A DNA stretch of 64,000 nucleotides, taken from positions 812,858-876,857 of the forward strand of contig ML213509.1 in assembly GCA_004369045.1 (NCBI GenBank), given 5' to 3'. The stretch is from Heliocybe sulcata. Taxonomy: Eukaryota > Basidiomycota > Agaricomycetes > Gloeophyllales > Gloeophyllaceae. A model generated the notes under the pieces. The model had not been told where the DNA came from. It worked only from the letters and a program-made list of their open reading frames with translations, and made no database searches. The translations under genes and the position numbers were made by a program. Below are positions 12,476 through 24,787 of this stretch, piece by piece (positions within the stretch are counted from its first letter, which is position 1; each line of letters begins with the position of its first letter).

Positions 12476-13145
12476 TGCTCTGCCACACCGGGGCGCATGG
12501 GTCGCTTATTGTGGTTTTGTGGCTAGTTACAGTGTGGGAATGTACAACACGGGTGCGCCAGCAAGCCCCTATATCACAACCGAGTCAGTTATAAGGGTAC
12601 CCGTCTCTGGTTTTCTCCCGAAGGTTATATCTCACTTACCAATGTCTAACAGTCTGATGAGCACCTATGGGGGAAGACCTCTGGTAAGTGTGCAAAGGAA
12701 CCTAAAGGAACTCCAGCCGTTCAACTGGGATCGTGTGAAGAAACGCGTTCATCACGGGACTCCTCGTCACATGACATCCCCATGTCAGTCTCGCTTTGCA
12801 GCCTTGGCTTCTTCCTCCGAAATCTTAAGGTGCATAAGATCTCTCATCTTGACTTTGACACTCTAGTCTATCTTCAGCTCTGCGAGCTCCTAATATCTGT
12901 CTGCCTGGGCGAGACCTGCAATTTCATCTCAAACTGCTGGGCGGTTGTCTTGGACTGAAGACTGCACTCCGACGGCCATCGTTCGGATACTGTCAACCTT
13001 CTGGTCATTTTTGCGACACTGGGTTTTCGGCAAAGCATCCGCTCAACTGGAACTGTCAGCCGCTCTTAGCTCCTCCGTATATCCTGATCGACGACCTCTG
13101 TCCGTATCTATCGCACTCCAGGACTTCTGTGAATCCCTCTCCGAG
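12476..13145. other. divergent promoter region between RIF1-like B and KNH-A
   Basis: These 670 bp separate two divergently transcribed genes. Open frames here have no family resemblance. A single ACGCGT (MluI-box-like) hexamer lies at 12743-12748, about 270 bp upstream of the RIF1-like start; one copy is weak evidence. Confidence 0.5.
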
Positions 13146-13818
13146 ATGCTCTACACTCAGGCACTTTTCTCCACGCTTCTTTGCTGCACCGCCGCAATTC
13201 AAGGCGTTCTCGCTCTGGGAACTTCGTCGCCTCCGGATGTGGCTATAGTAAACACGCTCTTCACGCGGCAAACGGATCTTAATCAAACTATGGCCGGGCA
13301 TCGCTGGAATTCGACCGTTCGAGAGGTGTACGATCCCAGAATTACCAATCCACAGGCTTCTACGGTCTGGGTGGCTCAACACTATGCCGAGGCTACGTGG
13401 TAAGCTCTTTCATTGCTTGATTGTATCTGTGCGCTGACGTTTACGGGCTTTACTGGTTCCTATGTCCTCAGGGATACGTCCGACATGCCTCAGCATGTCA
13501 CGAACCCCAAGGGAAAACTGGTCCTCGGATATGTCGAAGATGGCGATGATAATGAGCACCTTGATATGAGTGTGTGATCTGATCCTGTCCCGTTCATCTG
13601 CGCTGAACCCGGATGCGTCAGATCATCCCCTGGCGGACGGTTTTGATATATCCATAGGCCATATCAAGTTCAAGGTCCCCAGGGTCGAATCTCGAAACGA
13701 TTACATGGTTGTGCGTAAGTAAAGTAGTTTTCGGCCTCGTGTCTGAAGTGATCGCTTATGCTCCCGCCCAGTATTCGGTGACTCGGGAAATAGGAGCCCA
13801 ACCTTCACTATCAATTGA
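13146..13818 (+). CDS. secreted KRE9/KNH1-type (Ser-Thr-rich GPI-anchor family) protein A
   Basis: Exons 13146-13399, 13472-13569, 13622-13714 and 13772-13818 give 163 residues. A signal peptide (MLYTQALFSTLLCCTAAIQG) opens the protein. The single domain then follows: VYDPRITNPQASTVW, the AEATWDTSDMP motif, LVLGYVED, HPLADGF and the closing LFGDSGNRSPTF. These are the landmarks of the KRE9/KNH1-like N-terminal domain found in many basidiomycete cell-wall proteins. The protein stops right after the domain, so it lacks the Ser/Thr-rich tail and GPI signal of longer members and is probably released. It is the diverged partner of the gene at 14648. The start was chosen for the signal peptide; a longer in-frame extension upstream has no support. 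Confidence 0.82.
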
Positions 13819-14647
13819 CAGTGGCGTGTCAGACGTCAGTCCTTGTATTGAAGTGGACAACAGCTAATACATTATAATGCGTAACGGGATATTTGAGTCC
13901 CCCGTCAAACTCGCGCCTCTTACTTACGCGTAAAGGTTGCAAATCACGTAAAGGCACGAGTTGTAGGAGCCTCATTTATCAGGTACAAAACACCGGGCTC
14001 ATGCATGCAGGTATCACGTCTGGCACTGAAGCAGAAGCCCGCTTGGCGCGTTGGCACTGTAGATGCCACATGGTGGCCACCCGCGCCCGCCACAGATCCG
14101 ACTGCCAGCGGTATTCGGAGCAGAGAGCTTCCCCGGAGGCGGCCGACCCGTTTCTCCAAATTGGGTTACACGACTTCCTTTTGTGATGGAAGAAGCTTCA
14201 TGTATGCTTCTTCCGCTACCCGTCGGGTGCAGGTCATTTACCCCTCCTTGTCACTGGCAACTCGGTCTCCTCATACGAACGCAGGTGAACTGGCTGGCGA
14301 ACACGCGGATTAATTGCCATGTCGCGCCGGAGAGCAGCTCGGGCGGGGCGGGTGAAGGGAGGTTTAGTCTGCTGATGCACCCTCGAAAAGGATGCTCCGA
14401 AGGTGCTGAGTTTTGAAGACGCCGTTGTCAAGGACCCCAGATCACGAATATGTTCAAAGCGCGCACCGGACCACTTGGCAGTTTGGTTCACCTTTCAATA
14501 ACGTATATAATGAATGTTTCACGTTATCGAACCACATCTTCCTCCCTCTCCTCATACCCCGTCGTACCCCCTCCATTCTTTACAGCTTCCCCTTCGTAAA
14601 GGCCGTACGACTCCCCCCTCAATCAAATACCCCACGCAGTATTCAAG
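13819..14647. other. intergenic between the two KNH-like genes
   Basis: 829 bp without a supported gene. Frames of up to 117 codons occur but look random. The right end holds the core promoter of KNH-B, listed separately. Confidence 0.6.
14504..14510 (+). promoter_or_regulatory. TATA box of KNH-like gene B
   Basis: TATATAA lies 138 bp upstream of the start codon and is followed at about 14530-14600 by a pyrimidine-rich stretch, the arrangement of strongly expressed fungal genes. Confidence 0.6.
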
Positions 14648-15186
14648 ATGATGACTTCCTTCACTACCCTCTTCTCGGCCCTGCTCATCGCTGCCTCCTC
14701 CGTGGTCGCAGCGCCCGCTCAGCCCATCGAGCTGATCGTCTACAGCCCCACCATCACTAGCCCCAAGGCCGGTGCCATCTGGACGGCGAACACGACCGAG
14801 ACCGTCAAGTGGGACGTCTCTGACATCCCTGCGGAGAAGGAGAACTCCACCGGTCTCCTTCTCTTGGGCTACCTCGAAAACAACAGTGAGAACCTTGACA
14901 TTGGTATGTATTCCTCGTGCTTCTTGCGTTGCGCGTACCAATCATACCTGAACCAGCTCACCCCCTTGCTACCGACTTCCCTATCAAATCCGGCACTGTC
15001 AACTTCACCGTGCCCGCTAACTTGGCCAAGCGTGATGACTACATCGTCGTCTGTAAGTACAGGTGCATCCTTTCTTCTGCGCAGAGCATTGATCTTTCGT
15101 CAGTGTTCGGCGACTCTGGCAACAAGTCCCCGTCGTTCACCATCAAGGGCGGCAACGGCAACGCTGCGTCTACAGCATGGTTCTGA
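14648..15186 (+). CDS. secreted KRE9/KNH1-type protein B
   Basis: Exons 14648-14903, 14957-15052 and 15104-15186 give 144 residues. An N-terminal signal peptide (FTTLFSALLIAASSVVA, cleaved near APAQ) precedes the same domain as in the neighbour at 13146: ITSPKAGAIWTANTTETVKW, LLLGYLEN, AHPLATDF, DDYIVV and LFGDSGNKSPSF. The exon junctions after LD(I/M) and after VV fall at the same places as in gene A, so the two are tandem paralogues. The tail after the domain is only about 15 residues (GGNGNAASTAWF) and shows no GPI-anchor signal. The strong core promoter and frequent C-ending codons suggest high expression. A role in the cell wall is inferred from the family. Confidence 0.85.
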
Positions 15187-15553
15187 TCGCTGCCTTCAGG
15201 GAGTTAAACCCTGGGACAATGGACGCTTGACTTATTCTCACGAACCATGAAGGACTTCATCTTGGAACTCGTATTACTTTACTACTAGTTGTCCGTCGCA
15301 GCACTACGCTCTCGTTTTGCAATCTCAGCACTTTCCGAGCCGTCTGCTTCCGTGGACTGATGAGATCTTATGAAGGCGACCGACCAATAACAACACGGTT
15401 TTGGACAGTTGACGTCACCTGTCTGGTTTGACATGTCCCACCCGTTTAGACAACGTCCCTGGACTCCACATCGTTCGACTACAAAATGGACATTCCCCGC
15501 TTTCAAGTTGCCCATATCTCTTTTGCGCCGATACCTTGAGCAATTCTGTAACA
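15187..15553. other. intergenic
   Basis: 367 bp between KNH-like gene B and the LEA-like gene on the same strand. I see no gene here; it presumably holds the terminator of one and the promoter of the other. Confidence 0.5.
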
Positions 15554-16303
15554 ATGTCTACCCCACAACTCGATGTCCAGCCAGGAACTCCCGCTCGTGA
15601 ATGGGCTAACGACACTATCCTGACTACCTCGGCCGTCAACCCCGACCCATATTCGACTCCTAACTTGGAGATCCCGGGTGCATACCCACTTACTAAAGAC
15701 GATCAAGACCCAAATGCGCAGGCTGACCCGACTAAACTTGTTGATCGTGCAAAGGATTATCTCCCGAGCCAGGACGATGTAGTTGGCCGCGCAAAGCAGT
15801 ACCTTCCGGCTCAGGAGAACGTTGATCAAGCCTTGATCAACGCTGGGGAACTTGCGAGCGCCACTCTGCAATCGGCTGCGGATACAGCACGGCAGTACCT
15901 CCCGAACGGTGTCGCGACGTATTTGCGTGAGTGGCCCTTGTATTCATACCATTATGCATTCTGACAGGGACATACATCAGCTGGGGTTGGTGCCTCTGGG
16001 GGAGTCTCTCTGCCCTCCACAGAAGTTAACGGGGCACGTCCGTCCGAGCACGTTGATGGGGTAGGCGCGCTGCCGGGCAGAGTCAACGAGGCCGGCGTAG
16101 CAAAATTGCTTGACGAGAGGGCGCCGGAAGAGAAGCAGAGCACGTTGGCTGGTGTTGCTGTCACGGCGGGCGAGAAGGCCGCAGCAGCCCAGCGGAGTTT
16201 CAGTCAAACCTTTGTCGGTGTGCAGGAAAGCGTCAAGTCTGTGAAGGACGCTGCTGGAGAGCGTGCGCAGGAGACCGTTAAAGAGGTCAACGGCACGACT
16301 TAG
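15554..16303 (+). CDS. LEA-like amphipathic-helix protein of unknown function
   Basis: Two exons, 15554-15926 and 15981-16303, give 231 residues. I do not recognise a defined family. The first 60 residues are hydrophilic and Pro-rich. Residues of about 60-125 carry three copies of a short motif, RAKDYLP, RAKQYLP and TARQYLP, set in Ala-rich amphipathic helices. The C-terminal third is again Ala/Glu/Lys-rich helix (for example GVAVTAGEKAAAAQRSF). There is no signal peptide or membrane segment. This composition resembles late-embryogenesis-abundant and lipid-droplet surface proteins, which bind membranes or protect proteins in dry cells, but that is a guess from composition only. Confidence 0.75.
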
Positions 16304-16642
16304 AGCAATGTGAGTGTGCGTGCAGCTGCTTAGCATATGGCTGAACTCCCTCCGCTGTATAGGAGCCCGGTGGTCAGAACTGCCGCCTAAAGGCTATGGT
16401 TGATATTCGGCGCCTAGCGCATGCTTACCAGTCTTATGAAATTACCATACCCAGCTTCGTAGCTTAATGTAGACCCAGTATCATTGTATAACACACAAGT
16501 TCACACCAAATTCAAGAAGGTAGACACGTAATGCTATCCAAAGTGCGCCAGCGATTGAGATAATTGCTATCTCCGGTTTGCGGCAGAATTTTCAGCGCGT
16601 CTTCATAGCGTAGCACGGATCATGACCTTGGAGGACTACTAT
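16304..16642. other. intergenic between convergent genes
   Basis: 339 bp between the 3' ends of the LEA-like gene and the EBP-like gene. I see nothing beyond the expected 3' untranslated regions. Confidence 0.5.
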
Positions 16643-17595
<953 letters not shown>

Positions 17596-17949
17596 GGCTC
17601 TTAGTATGCAGACCGAAATGTGCGGTAGCAAGTTGAGAGCAGAAGGGGACCGTGAGCGTCGCCATGATCGTACGAGTTTATAGACTTGCAAGATGCGGGG
17701 AAGTGGCGGGTGTGGGGAAAGCTTCCACACGTGCGCGGATTTCATATTGTTACTGTACTACCAGACAGTATATATAGATAGGCTCCCGTCCTGAAGATGT
17801 ACGTATATATTTACAGAGTACTTCTGAGCGTGGACCAGGTTCGCCTAGAGTGTCCAGTAAAATCTCAATTCTGCAGAAAAGGAGACAACATGATTACAAA
17901 CCCATTCGCATCGGCCATGACGATCCTCGGAGGAAACAGGATCATCATC
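17596..17949. other. upstream region of the EBP-like gene
   Basis: 354 bp between the EBP-like start and the 3' end of the EMC8/9 gene. It contains an alternating TATATATA at 17769-17776, about 175 bp upstream of the EBP start codon, which may serve as its TATA element. Confidence 0.45.
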
Positions 17950-18737
17950 TCATGGACTAGGATCCATAGACGCTTCATTTCGTAGCCAGTCGATGCTGAC
18001 ATCCTCCAGGTGATCGTCAAAGTCGCCAAACTTCTCGTGTAGACGCGTTTCCCGAATAAGCGTGAGGACACGCGAAGGGGAAGCGTCTGAGGCTAAGGCG
18101 AATGAAGACCCCGCGGTGAAGGGTGCCGATGAAGATGAAGCAGGGCGCCAGGACGTGCCCGACGACAACACGAAGGGCTATAATTGTGGATGTTAGCACT
18201 ACCGAGTACGCTGACTCGCTTGTACAAAAGGAACACGTACCATCAAAGCAGCAGACTCTGACCCGACCTGCTTTCCGTCGATCTGAGGGCATGATACTTT
18301 TTGAGACTTCTATTCTTCAAGCGTTATTCACGTACTCACCACCAAAGCGATAGCATCAGGGAACGACTCCCGGATCTTGCTACATATCTTTTCGCCGACA
18401 GGAGCCAGGGAGACCTCATCTACCCGCTCGCTTGCTTGATAGTATCCGACAAGCTGCTGGCCTTTCGATGCGGCATAGTTGCCAGCCTTGGCTTACGCGT
18501 CGATTCGGTGGTGTTCTCGGAGTTCAGAATGAGAGCTCTCACAAGGTCAAGGCCGATCTCCATCATAGGACTGAGACTTGTCCAATTGTGGAGGAGAGGT
18601 ACGGCGTCCTCGATAGTAACTTGCCCGGAACCATCTTGTTTGCCGAGTAGGACTCCATTCACGGGCTTATGAGGGTACTTCGCGCTATGGAGTATCATCT
18701 TCACATAGGCTTGATGTGAGACGGTATAAGAGACCAT
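17950..18737 (-). CDS. ER membrane protein complex subunit 8/9 (EMC8/9)
   Basis: Exons 18737-18543, 18486-18340, 18282-18241 and 18177-17950 give 203 residues, the usual length. The start YTVSHQAYVKMILHSAKYPH, then VNGVLLGK, is the hallmark of this MPN-like family. Further landmarks are QLVGYYQASE, a short D-G-K exon, and the C-terminal KFGDFDDHLEDVSIDWL. The MPN fold lacks the metal-binding JAMM residues, as in known EMC8/9, so it is structural. It is the soluble cytosolic subunit of the EMC, which inserts tail-anchored and multi-pass proteins into the ER membrane. The gene shares a 188-bp divergent promoter with guanine deaminase. Confidence 0.92.
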
Positions 18738-18925
18738 TATGATGGTGTTCTCTCAAATCTAAAGAGCAAAGAGGGAGTCGAGGCTCGAGCCAAGGTGTGG
18801 CGCGTTTTAAGCGCGCGATCGTGACTTCCGGAGATTGACAGGCTTGTTCACCTAGATTGCACCAATATGACAGCCCATAAATATGCGCATATCTTGGTAT
18901 CTCGGGGGAGTCGTAACTTGAAGAT
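18738..18925. promoter_or_regulatory. bidirectional promoter of EMC8/9 and guanine deaminase
   Basis: Only 188 bp separate the two divergent start codons. The interval must hold both promoters and both 5' untranslated regions. I see no canonical TATA box for either gene. Confidence 0.6.
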
Positions 18926-20580
18926 ATGCTGCTCAAAGGCACACTAGTGCACTGTCCCCGTGTAGGGAAGGTGGAAATACTGGAGAATCACCTTCTAGGT
19001 AAGCCGGCACTCAATCCTGCCCATTCGTCGAATCGCTTCACTGACCGAGACTTCCAGCCGTGAACCACGAAGGATTCATAACCCACGTAGGCCCCTTGGC
19101 GTCTGAAGAATCTACCCATATCCTACGCAGTAAAGGAGATTATGAAACCCTGATAACCATCCCCGACGGCAGCTTTCTTCTTCCAACATTTTGCGATCTG
19201 CACCTCCATGCACCGCAATACCTTTATCAAGGGACTGGTCTCCACTTACCCTTAATGCAGTGGTTGGACGAATATGCGTACAAAGCCGAAGAGAAACTGG
19301 ACGCGGACCTGGACCTTGCGAAGCAGGTCTACACAAAACTCGCTCAGAGGCTCATCGAGCACGGCACTGGCGCAGTACTCCTCTTTGGCACTATCAGAGA
19401 GGAAACAAAGTATGTTGGCCATTCGTCATGATGTCCTGTATATAATGCCGCCCGTTATGACTGCCAACAGCTTAGCTCTAGCGGAGGTCATGCAAGCGGC
19501 GGGTATACGGGCATTCGTCGGCAAACTCTCCATGGATATCTCATCGCGGCCCACTTATCGCGAAGCCTCGACACAGTCTGCTCTGAGTTCGGCTCGTTCC
19601 TTTGTTCATCGGTGCAAGGAGTTGACCTCCAGTCTCCCTGCACATGAGCGGCTGGTGCAGCCGGTCGTGACGCCTCGCTTCGTTCCCACATGCACCAATG
19701 AGTTGCTCGCGGGTCTTGGGCAGCTTGCTCAGGAGCAGGGCGTTATGATTCAAAGCCATATGGCAGAGGCGCATGATCAGGTCGAATGGGTCAAGAATGA
19801 AAGGGGGGCGCAGGACACGGAGATATTAGAAAAGGTGGGCGGCTATTCAACTTGTTATCACACTCAGGCTAATTTACTCTACAGAGTAATCTGATAACAC
19901 CCCGTGCAATCTTCGCGCATTGCACCTTTCTCGACCCACTGCAACTATCCCGTCTTGCGGGCAAAGGAACGTCTGTCGCCCACTGTCCCCTATCGAACTC
20001 ATACTTCTCCGAAAAGCCATTTGAACTAGCCTCAGCTATCTCGTCTCAAATAAAAGTGGGTCTCGGGTCAGACATCGCGGGCGGTTACACGGTCGACATC
20101 ATGCACGCGATGCGGCAAGCCGTGGTGGTCTCGAGGATGAAAGCGGGTCTTGCCAGGGCAGCGTGGTTCGAAGCTCGGCAACTCGTTGAGCAAAGCTCGT
20201 CCTGTCCGCATAGCGGGGACGAGTTGGAACCAAGGACTCAAACTGTCGATTGGACTGAGACGCTGTATCTTAGTACCAGGGGCGGCGCAGAGGCCCTGGG
20301 TCTGCAAGGTGGGGTCTTCGCAGTTGGAGGGTCATTCGATGCGCAGCAAAGTAAGTCAGCCTCAACTTACAATGTTAATTGCCTTACACCGTGTCATGTA
20401 GTCCGAATCTTCGACCAGGCTACTGAATATGGCGTTGGACCCATTGACTTCTTCCGTGAAGCTGAGGAAGGAGAGAGGAAAATTGACTTGGGTGTTCTAG
20501 AGAAGTGGTGGTGCATAGGTGATAGTCGCAATCGAACGGCGATGTGGGTCCAGGGCAAGCAGCTACTGCCCACTGCTTAA
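18926..20580 (+). CDS. guanine deaminase
   Basis: The enzyme hydrolyses guanine to xanthine and ammonia in purine salvage and breakdown. Exons 18926-18998, 19058-19409, 19471-19834, 19885-20350 and 20402-20580 give 477 residues, matching the family. The amidohydrolase metal site is clear: DLHLHAPQY near residue 72, HMAEAHDQVEWV (the family's SHxxE-type site) near 235, FAHCTFL near 275 and GLGSDIAGGY near 323, the last carrying the catalytic Asp. The loop after the HxH site, GTGLHLPLMQWL, is specific for guanine deaminases among amidohydrolases. All introns are 50-61 nt. Confidence 0.93.
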
Positions 20581-20743
20581 CATCCTCATCGTCCGATGAC
20601 GGTTGATGAACTCGACCCCTGAGATATATTTCGGCTTCCTATGACACCTAAGGACCCCTATACGAAAATAAAGATATAAAGTAAGCCTTCATCGAATACC
20701 ACCGTGAGAAGTAAGAAGAGAAGAATCCAGGCGGCAGGAATGG

Positions 20744-21893
20744 TTATGATGGCAGGTCCGAAGCAATTAACTCATCCCAGCTCGGTAACCCGATCACGCC
20801 GGGCAGCTCATCCCAGGTTCTCTGTCTGAAGGCCATAGCCTCGGCTTTGAACATCTTCCGGCAGGGCTTGCAAACTGTGTTGTTCTCCTTCAACTCCATG
20901 ATAGCTTGCACCACGAAATGCATCGGGCCAATGCGGACTCTCCATGACTGGCTGAGACGGCTCGTGAGCTTCTGGAAGCCACGCTCGCATGGCGCCTGGC
21001 CGTACTCGCACTGCGGGGACGGACTATAGTTGGCGCAGAGGTTGTAGATGAAGTCGGTGATATTCCTCAGGCGATACTGGTGCATGAGGGTGTACGGACG
21101 CGTGTCGTGAAGGCTTAGCTCCGAAGAGGGCTTTGAGGGATGGGCGAGGTGGAACTTGGGATGCTCAGCGTTGATGATGTCGCATAGGTCGTAGAGGGAA
21201 AGGAAATAGAACGCGCTCGGAAGCACGACTGAGACATTAGTTTCTCGGGCGAGGTTGACGACATGGAGAGGATGCACGTAGGGGTAGCTGATCTTGGCTG
21301 TCGGAGGGTCGGAGGTCTTGTCAGCATCTGGACGTGGAACGGTGGGATGCGGCAGGGCAGGCAATGATAAGGCGTTGTCAACCATCTCATCATGACCGCG
21401 CAGCGTGTAAGACCAAACAGTTGTCAGATGTCTGATGGCCTGGAGACGGAGATGCGAGATGAAGTATTTGCTGGAAAGACGAAGGATGCCAGCCAAGTAG
21501 AAGAAGTCGTCTGCGTTGCGGTACTGGAAGGAGCTGGTCTCGCAGTAGCAGTGTAGCGAGGACAGTAAAGCGAGTACAATCATTTGGTCAATCAGGAAAA
21601 GGACATACGTACATATATACAGTGCGGACTCACACCCCGTCGTACAGCGTCTTGATGAGGTTGGAGAGTTCGACAGGAAGATCGTACATCCTCACAACTT
21701 GGCATCCATCGAGCGTCTCCATTAACGGTAGGTCTGAGGGTTGAGGTATTTGGAACATGGATTGAAAGATTTCGGAATGACGAGAGAGAACGCCGCGGTG
21801 GACCTTGAATGCGATGCCATCTGGGTCCGTCAGGAGGACAATATTGCCATCATCAAACCAGGGCTCCCCTTGCTTGTCAATGGGGACCTGCAT
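20744..21893 (-). CDS. BTB/POZ-domain protein (basidiomycete family)
   Basis: Exons 21893-21634 and 21533-20744 give 349 residues. A BTB/POZ fold covers residues of about 10-115: WFDDGNIVLLTDPDG, FKVHRGVLSRHSEIFQSMF and DLPVELSNLIKTLYDGVSF, then RNADDFFYLAGILRLSSKYF. The rest is the conserved tail seen in the large BTB family of Agaricomycetes, with YPYVHPLHVVNLARE, TLMHQYRLRN, a Cys-containing stretch CxxCRKMF and a closing GLPSWDEL. Members are thought to be protein-interaction adaptors, some for Cul3 ligases; the partner cannot be read from the sequence. The gene shares a 150-bp divergent promoter with MON1. Confidence 0.88.
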
Positions 21894-22043
21894 GCTGCAG
21901 TCAAGGAAGATCGACGGTCGAGGCTAGCAAGGCATAAGACGGTCGACGTGTGGCGTCGCGCAGGAGACGCTGCAGCCCAACAGGGACAAATAACGCGATG
22001 TCCCCTCTCCCGCCACATCGTCTAATTAACGACCTCTTTAGCC
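21894..22043. promoter_or_regulatory. bidirectional promoter of the BTB gene and MON1
   Basis: 150 bp separate the two divergent start codons, so the two promoters must overlap. No TATA box is evident. Confidence 0.55.
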
Positions 22044-24521
22044 ATGTCAATGACCCCGCGCTCGAGGGCGCCATCGCGCGTCGGCACTCCTGCTCCCGGA
22101 GCTGGTCCGTCTCGCCTGGTCCTACCACCACCGCTTCGACCGACCCATTCTCTCTCTAACCTCCAAGTCTATTCCCAGTCCGGCGGCGGCACCCCTTCTT
22201 CATCCTCGCATTCCACTTCCCCGACGGGCGTCACCCCCACTGCGATATTGGCTGTTAGCTCCCCGCCGGCTATTGATGTGGAGGGCATTCTGATACCAGA
22301 CGCGGACACTGAACCAGACGTCGAGGAGAGTGATGCAGTAGGTATCGGTAGGGCAGCAAGTCCGGCTGGGGATGAGGCGTCAAAGAAGAACCTTCGAGAG
22401 CAACTGAGGAAGACGTTGAACTATCGGCAGAGCGCTGCGGGTGAGTCGCCGTGCTTGGGATTCGGCGGGAATGGCAGGTGTGAAGGTGGCTGAAGTGCGT
22501 ATCTCACGTGCTCAGACTTGGCTTCGAGACCGCCAAAGAAGAAGTCCAAGACTGTTAACTTGAACGAGCTACCACATGAACTAGGTATGAGCCCAAAAAC
22601 GCTGGAAAGTATGGCCAGCTGATGTTTCCATGGGCAGTTGACACCTTTACTCCACGTCAATACTTTGTTCTTACAGACTCTGGCAAGCCGGTATTCACAA
22701 GGTCTAATATCTTCTGTTCTTGCGTATGTCACGCGGCTGAGTAGTGCTCTCCTTGTGGTTTAAGCCGTCCAGACGACTCCAATTCACAGGACCTGGCGTC
22801 TGCCTATGCTCTCATACAAGCACTCATCTCCATCTTCCTGGACGATAACAATGACAAACTGAGATGTATCAACGCTGGCCTTACTCGTATCACGTTCCTG
22901 CTCCGACCTCCGCTGTATTATGTCTGTGTCTCAGACTGGGGTGAACCAGAGAGTGTGGTGAGTTTGTAGTTCTGTCTGAGAACCTGTATTGCTTATGCGG
23001 CTCGGAAGAACAGACACGAAATCATCTTGAATATCTACACCTACAGATCTTAAGCGTGGTTACTGCGAGTCATCTACGTAAGATGTTCGAGCGGAGGCGG
23101 AACTCCGATCTGGGGAGACTGCTAGGAGGTACGCCTCTTGTTGGATCTCTGACATGTCGGCCACATTCACATTGACATCAGGTGCCGAGAATATTCTAAA
23201 CTCTCTCCTGCAAAGGCTAGAGTGGGACCCTGCACTCTCAACATCATCATTGCAGTGTCTGAAGTTGGATACCGGATTGCGCGCACGACTGGCAGATGCC
23301 TTGGTGCCTTCCGCCAAGACCAAAGTAAGCCAGAGCCCTTGGATCCTCATATTAGGCTCATGTTCTTGGTCTCGCAGGACGTCCTATACGTGATACTAGT
23401 AGCGAATGGTCAAGCTGTCACACTTGTCCGGCCGAAGAAGCACTCTATCCACCCAGCTGGTCCGTATCCGTTTCCAAACTTCTTGCCGCTGTTATTCAAT
23501 AAACTTCCCGTGCAGACCTCCACCTCCTCATCAATATGATCTACGCTCCTTCCATCCTCAAATCGCCTGCAGCTGTGTCGTGGCTCCCGATCTGTTTGCC
23601 AAAGTTCAACTCAAACGGATTCGTGAACGCGTATGTGAACTTCTTAGTCCGGGGACAGGGCGAAGATGATTCTACGCCTAAGAAAGACAAAGGCACCGAG
23701 CAACCAGAGATTTTGACGCCAAAAACGGAGGCAAGTGAAGAAGAGTCGAGAAGCCCGTCTGCGTCCGCTACCTCTGCGGCAGGTTCGGAACAGCCTCCTT
23801 CGGACAAACCGAAGGACCGGAAGGACGTTGACGTAGGGCTGATTTGTATCAGCGGCGGACCCGACTTCGAGACTGTTCGCACGTGGTGCGACGCTGCGAT
23901 CGAGGTGAGGCGCCTCTCCTGCTCCTATACCCTAGAACTCACAATTTCTCGTGCAATAGAGAATGACCTCGGAGGGCGCTCTGGACTCTCTCATCTCTGC
24001 CGTGAGAGGTGGCTCGACGGTCTATTCCGTAGCCGAGCTGGGTATACCGGGCCTGCGCCATTTTGTATACAAGTCGCGGGCGCATGTGCAGATTACAGCG
24101 CCCGTTTTCGAGGACCCGTATGATGTGAAGAGGGAGCGACAAAGGTGGGTTACCGCTCCTCCACTGTTATCTACATTTGTGATGGTAAATGCTGACCGGT
24201 GTGCGTAGACTGATTACGTTGTATCAAACTCTTCACGACGCTATCCACGCGAGATCTGGTCAGGGAGGGAACTTGAAGTTGCAATACATCAAGACGGACA
24301 AGGAGAGCGTGATGGGATGGGTAAATAGGACTGCTCTGTCACATGGATCGGCCTTGACGATGCTGATGCGGTTTTGCTAGATCACTCAGCCGTTCGAGCT
24401 GTATGTCACACTCTCATCAAGGCTACCCAAGAGCGCAGTTGTAGGCGCGGCGAACGCGGTCGCGCGATGGGTAAAGAAGGAAGAAGGGCGGCTGTTTCTG
24501 ACTAATGCACCTGTGTTTTGA
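22044..24521 (+). CDS. MON1: MON1, subunit of the Mon1-Ccz1 Rab7 exchange factor
   Basis: Mon1-Ccz1 activates Ypt7/Rab7 on late endosomes and vacuoles before fusion. Eleven exons (22044-22440, 22516-22584, 22677-22701, 22765-22957, 23014-23128, 23182-23324, 23378-23459, 23516-23904, 23960-24144, 24209-24320, 24381-24521) close in frame to 616 residues. The first 150 residues are disordered and Ser/Pro-rich. Three longin-like modules follow, with landmarks DSGKPVFT, SAYALIQALISIF, RITFLLRPPLYYVCVSDWGE, HLQILSVV, DVLYVILVANGQAVTLVRPK, WLPICLPKFN, LICISGG, GLRHFVYKSR and the closing ELYVTLSS. An acidic, Ser-rich loop of about 70 residues interrupts the third module. The splice after VFT (22702-22764) is the least certain junction. 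Exon 3 is only 25 nt. Confidence 0.94.
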
Positions 24522-24787
24522 GGTACTTCCTTCAGCTCCCAGAGTAGCGCCAGCGGTGCGCACATGAACATGGTGCAGGTGATATTATTCGTACGCCGTG
24601 TCGGTCCTCACCAGAACGGTGTATATTAGGATTACATAGTATGACACGCACGAACTTTTCGACCGAAGCGTCAACGGTAACGTTGCGGACTCACAGGTCC
24701 GAGCACCTCTGCTCCCGGCCGGCTCTCCTCCTGCGACAGCGCTGGAGGAGCATAAGTGGATCGCGTAACTCTCACAAGCATAAGTGG

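Noticed and set aside
12743-12748. MluI-box (ACGCGT) as a cell-cycle element of the RIF1-like gene B
   Set aside because: One hexamer occurs by chance often enough in 53% GC DNA; no second copy is seen near it.
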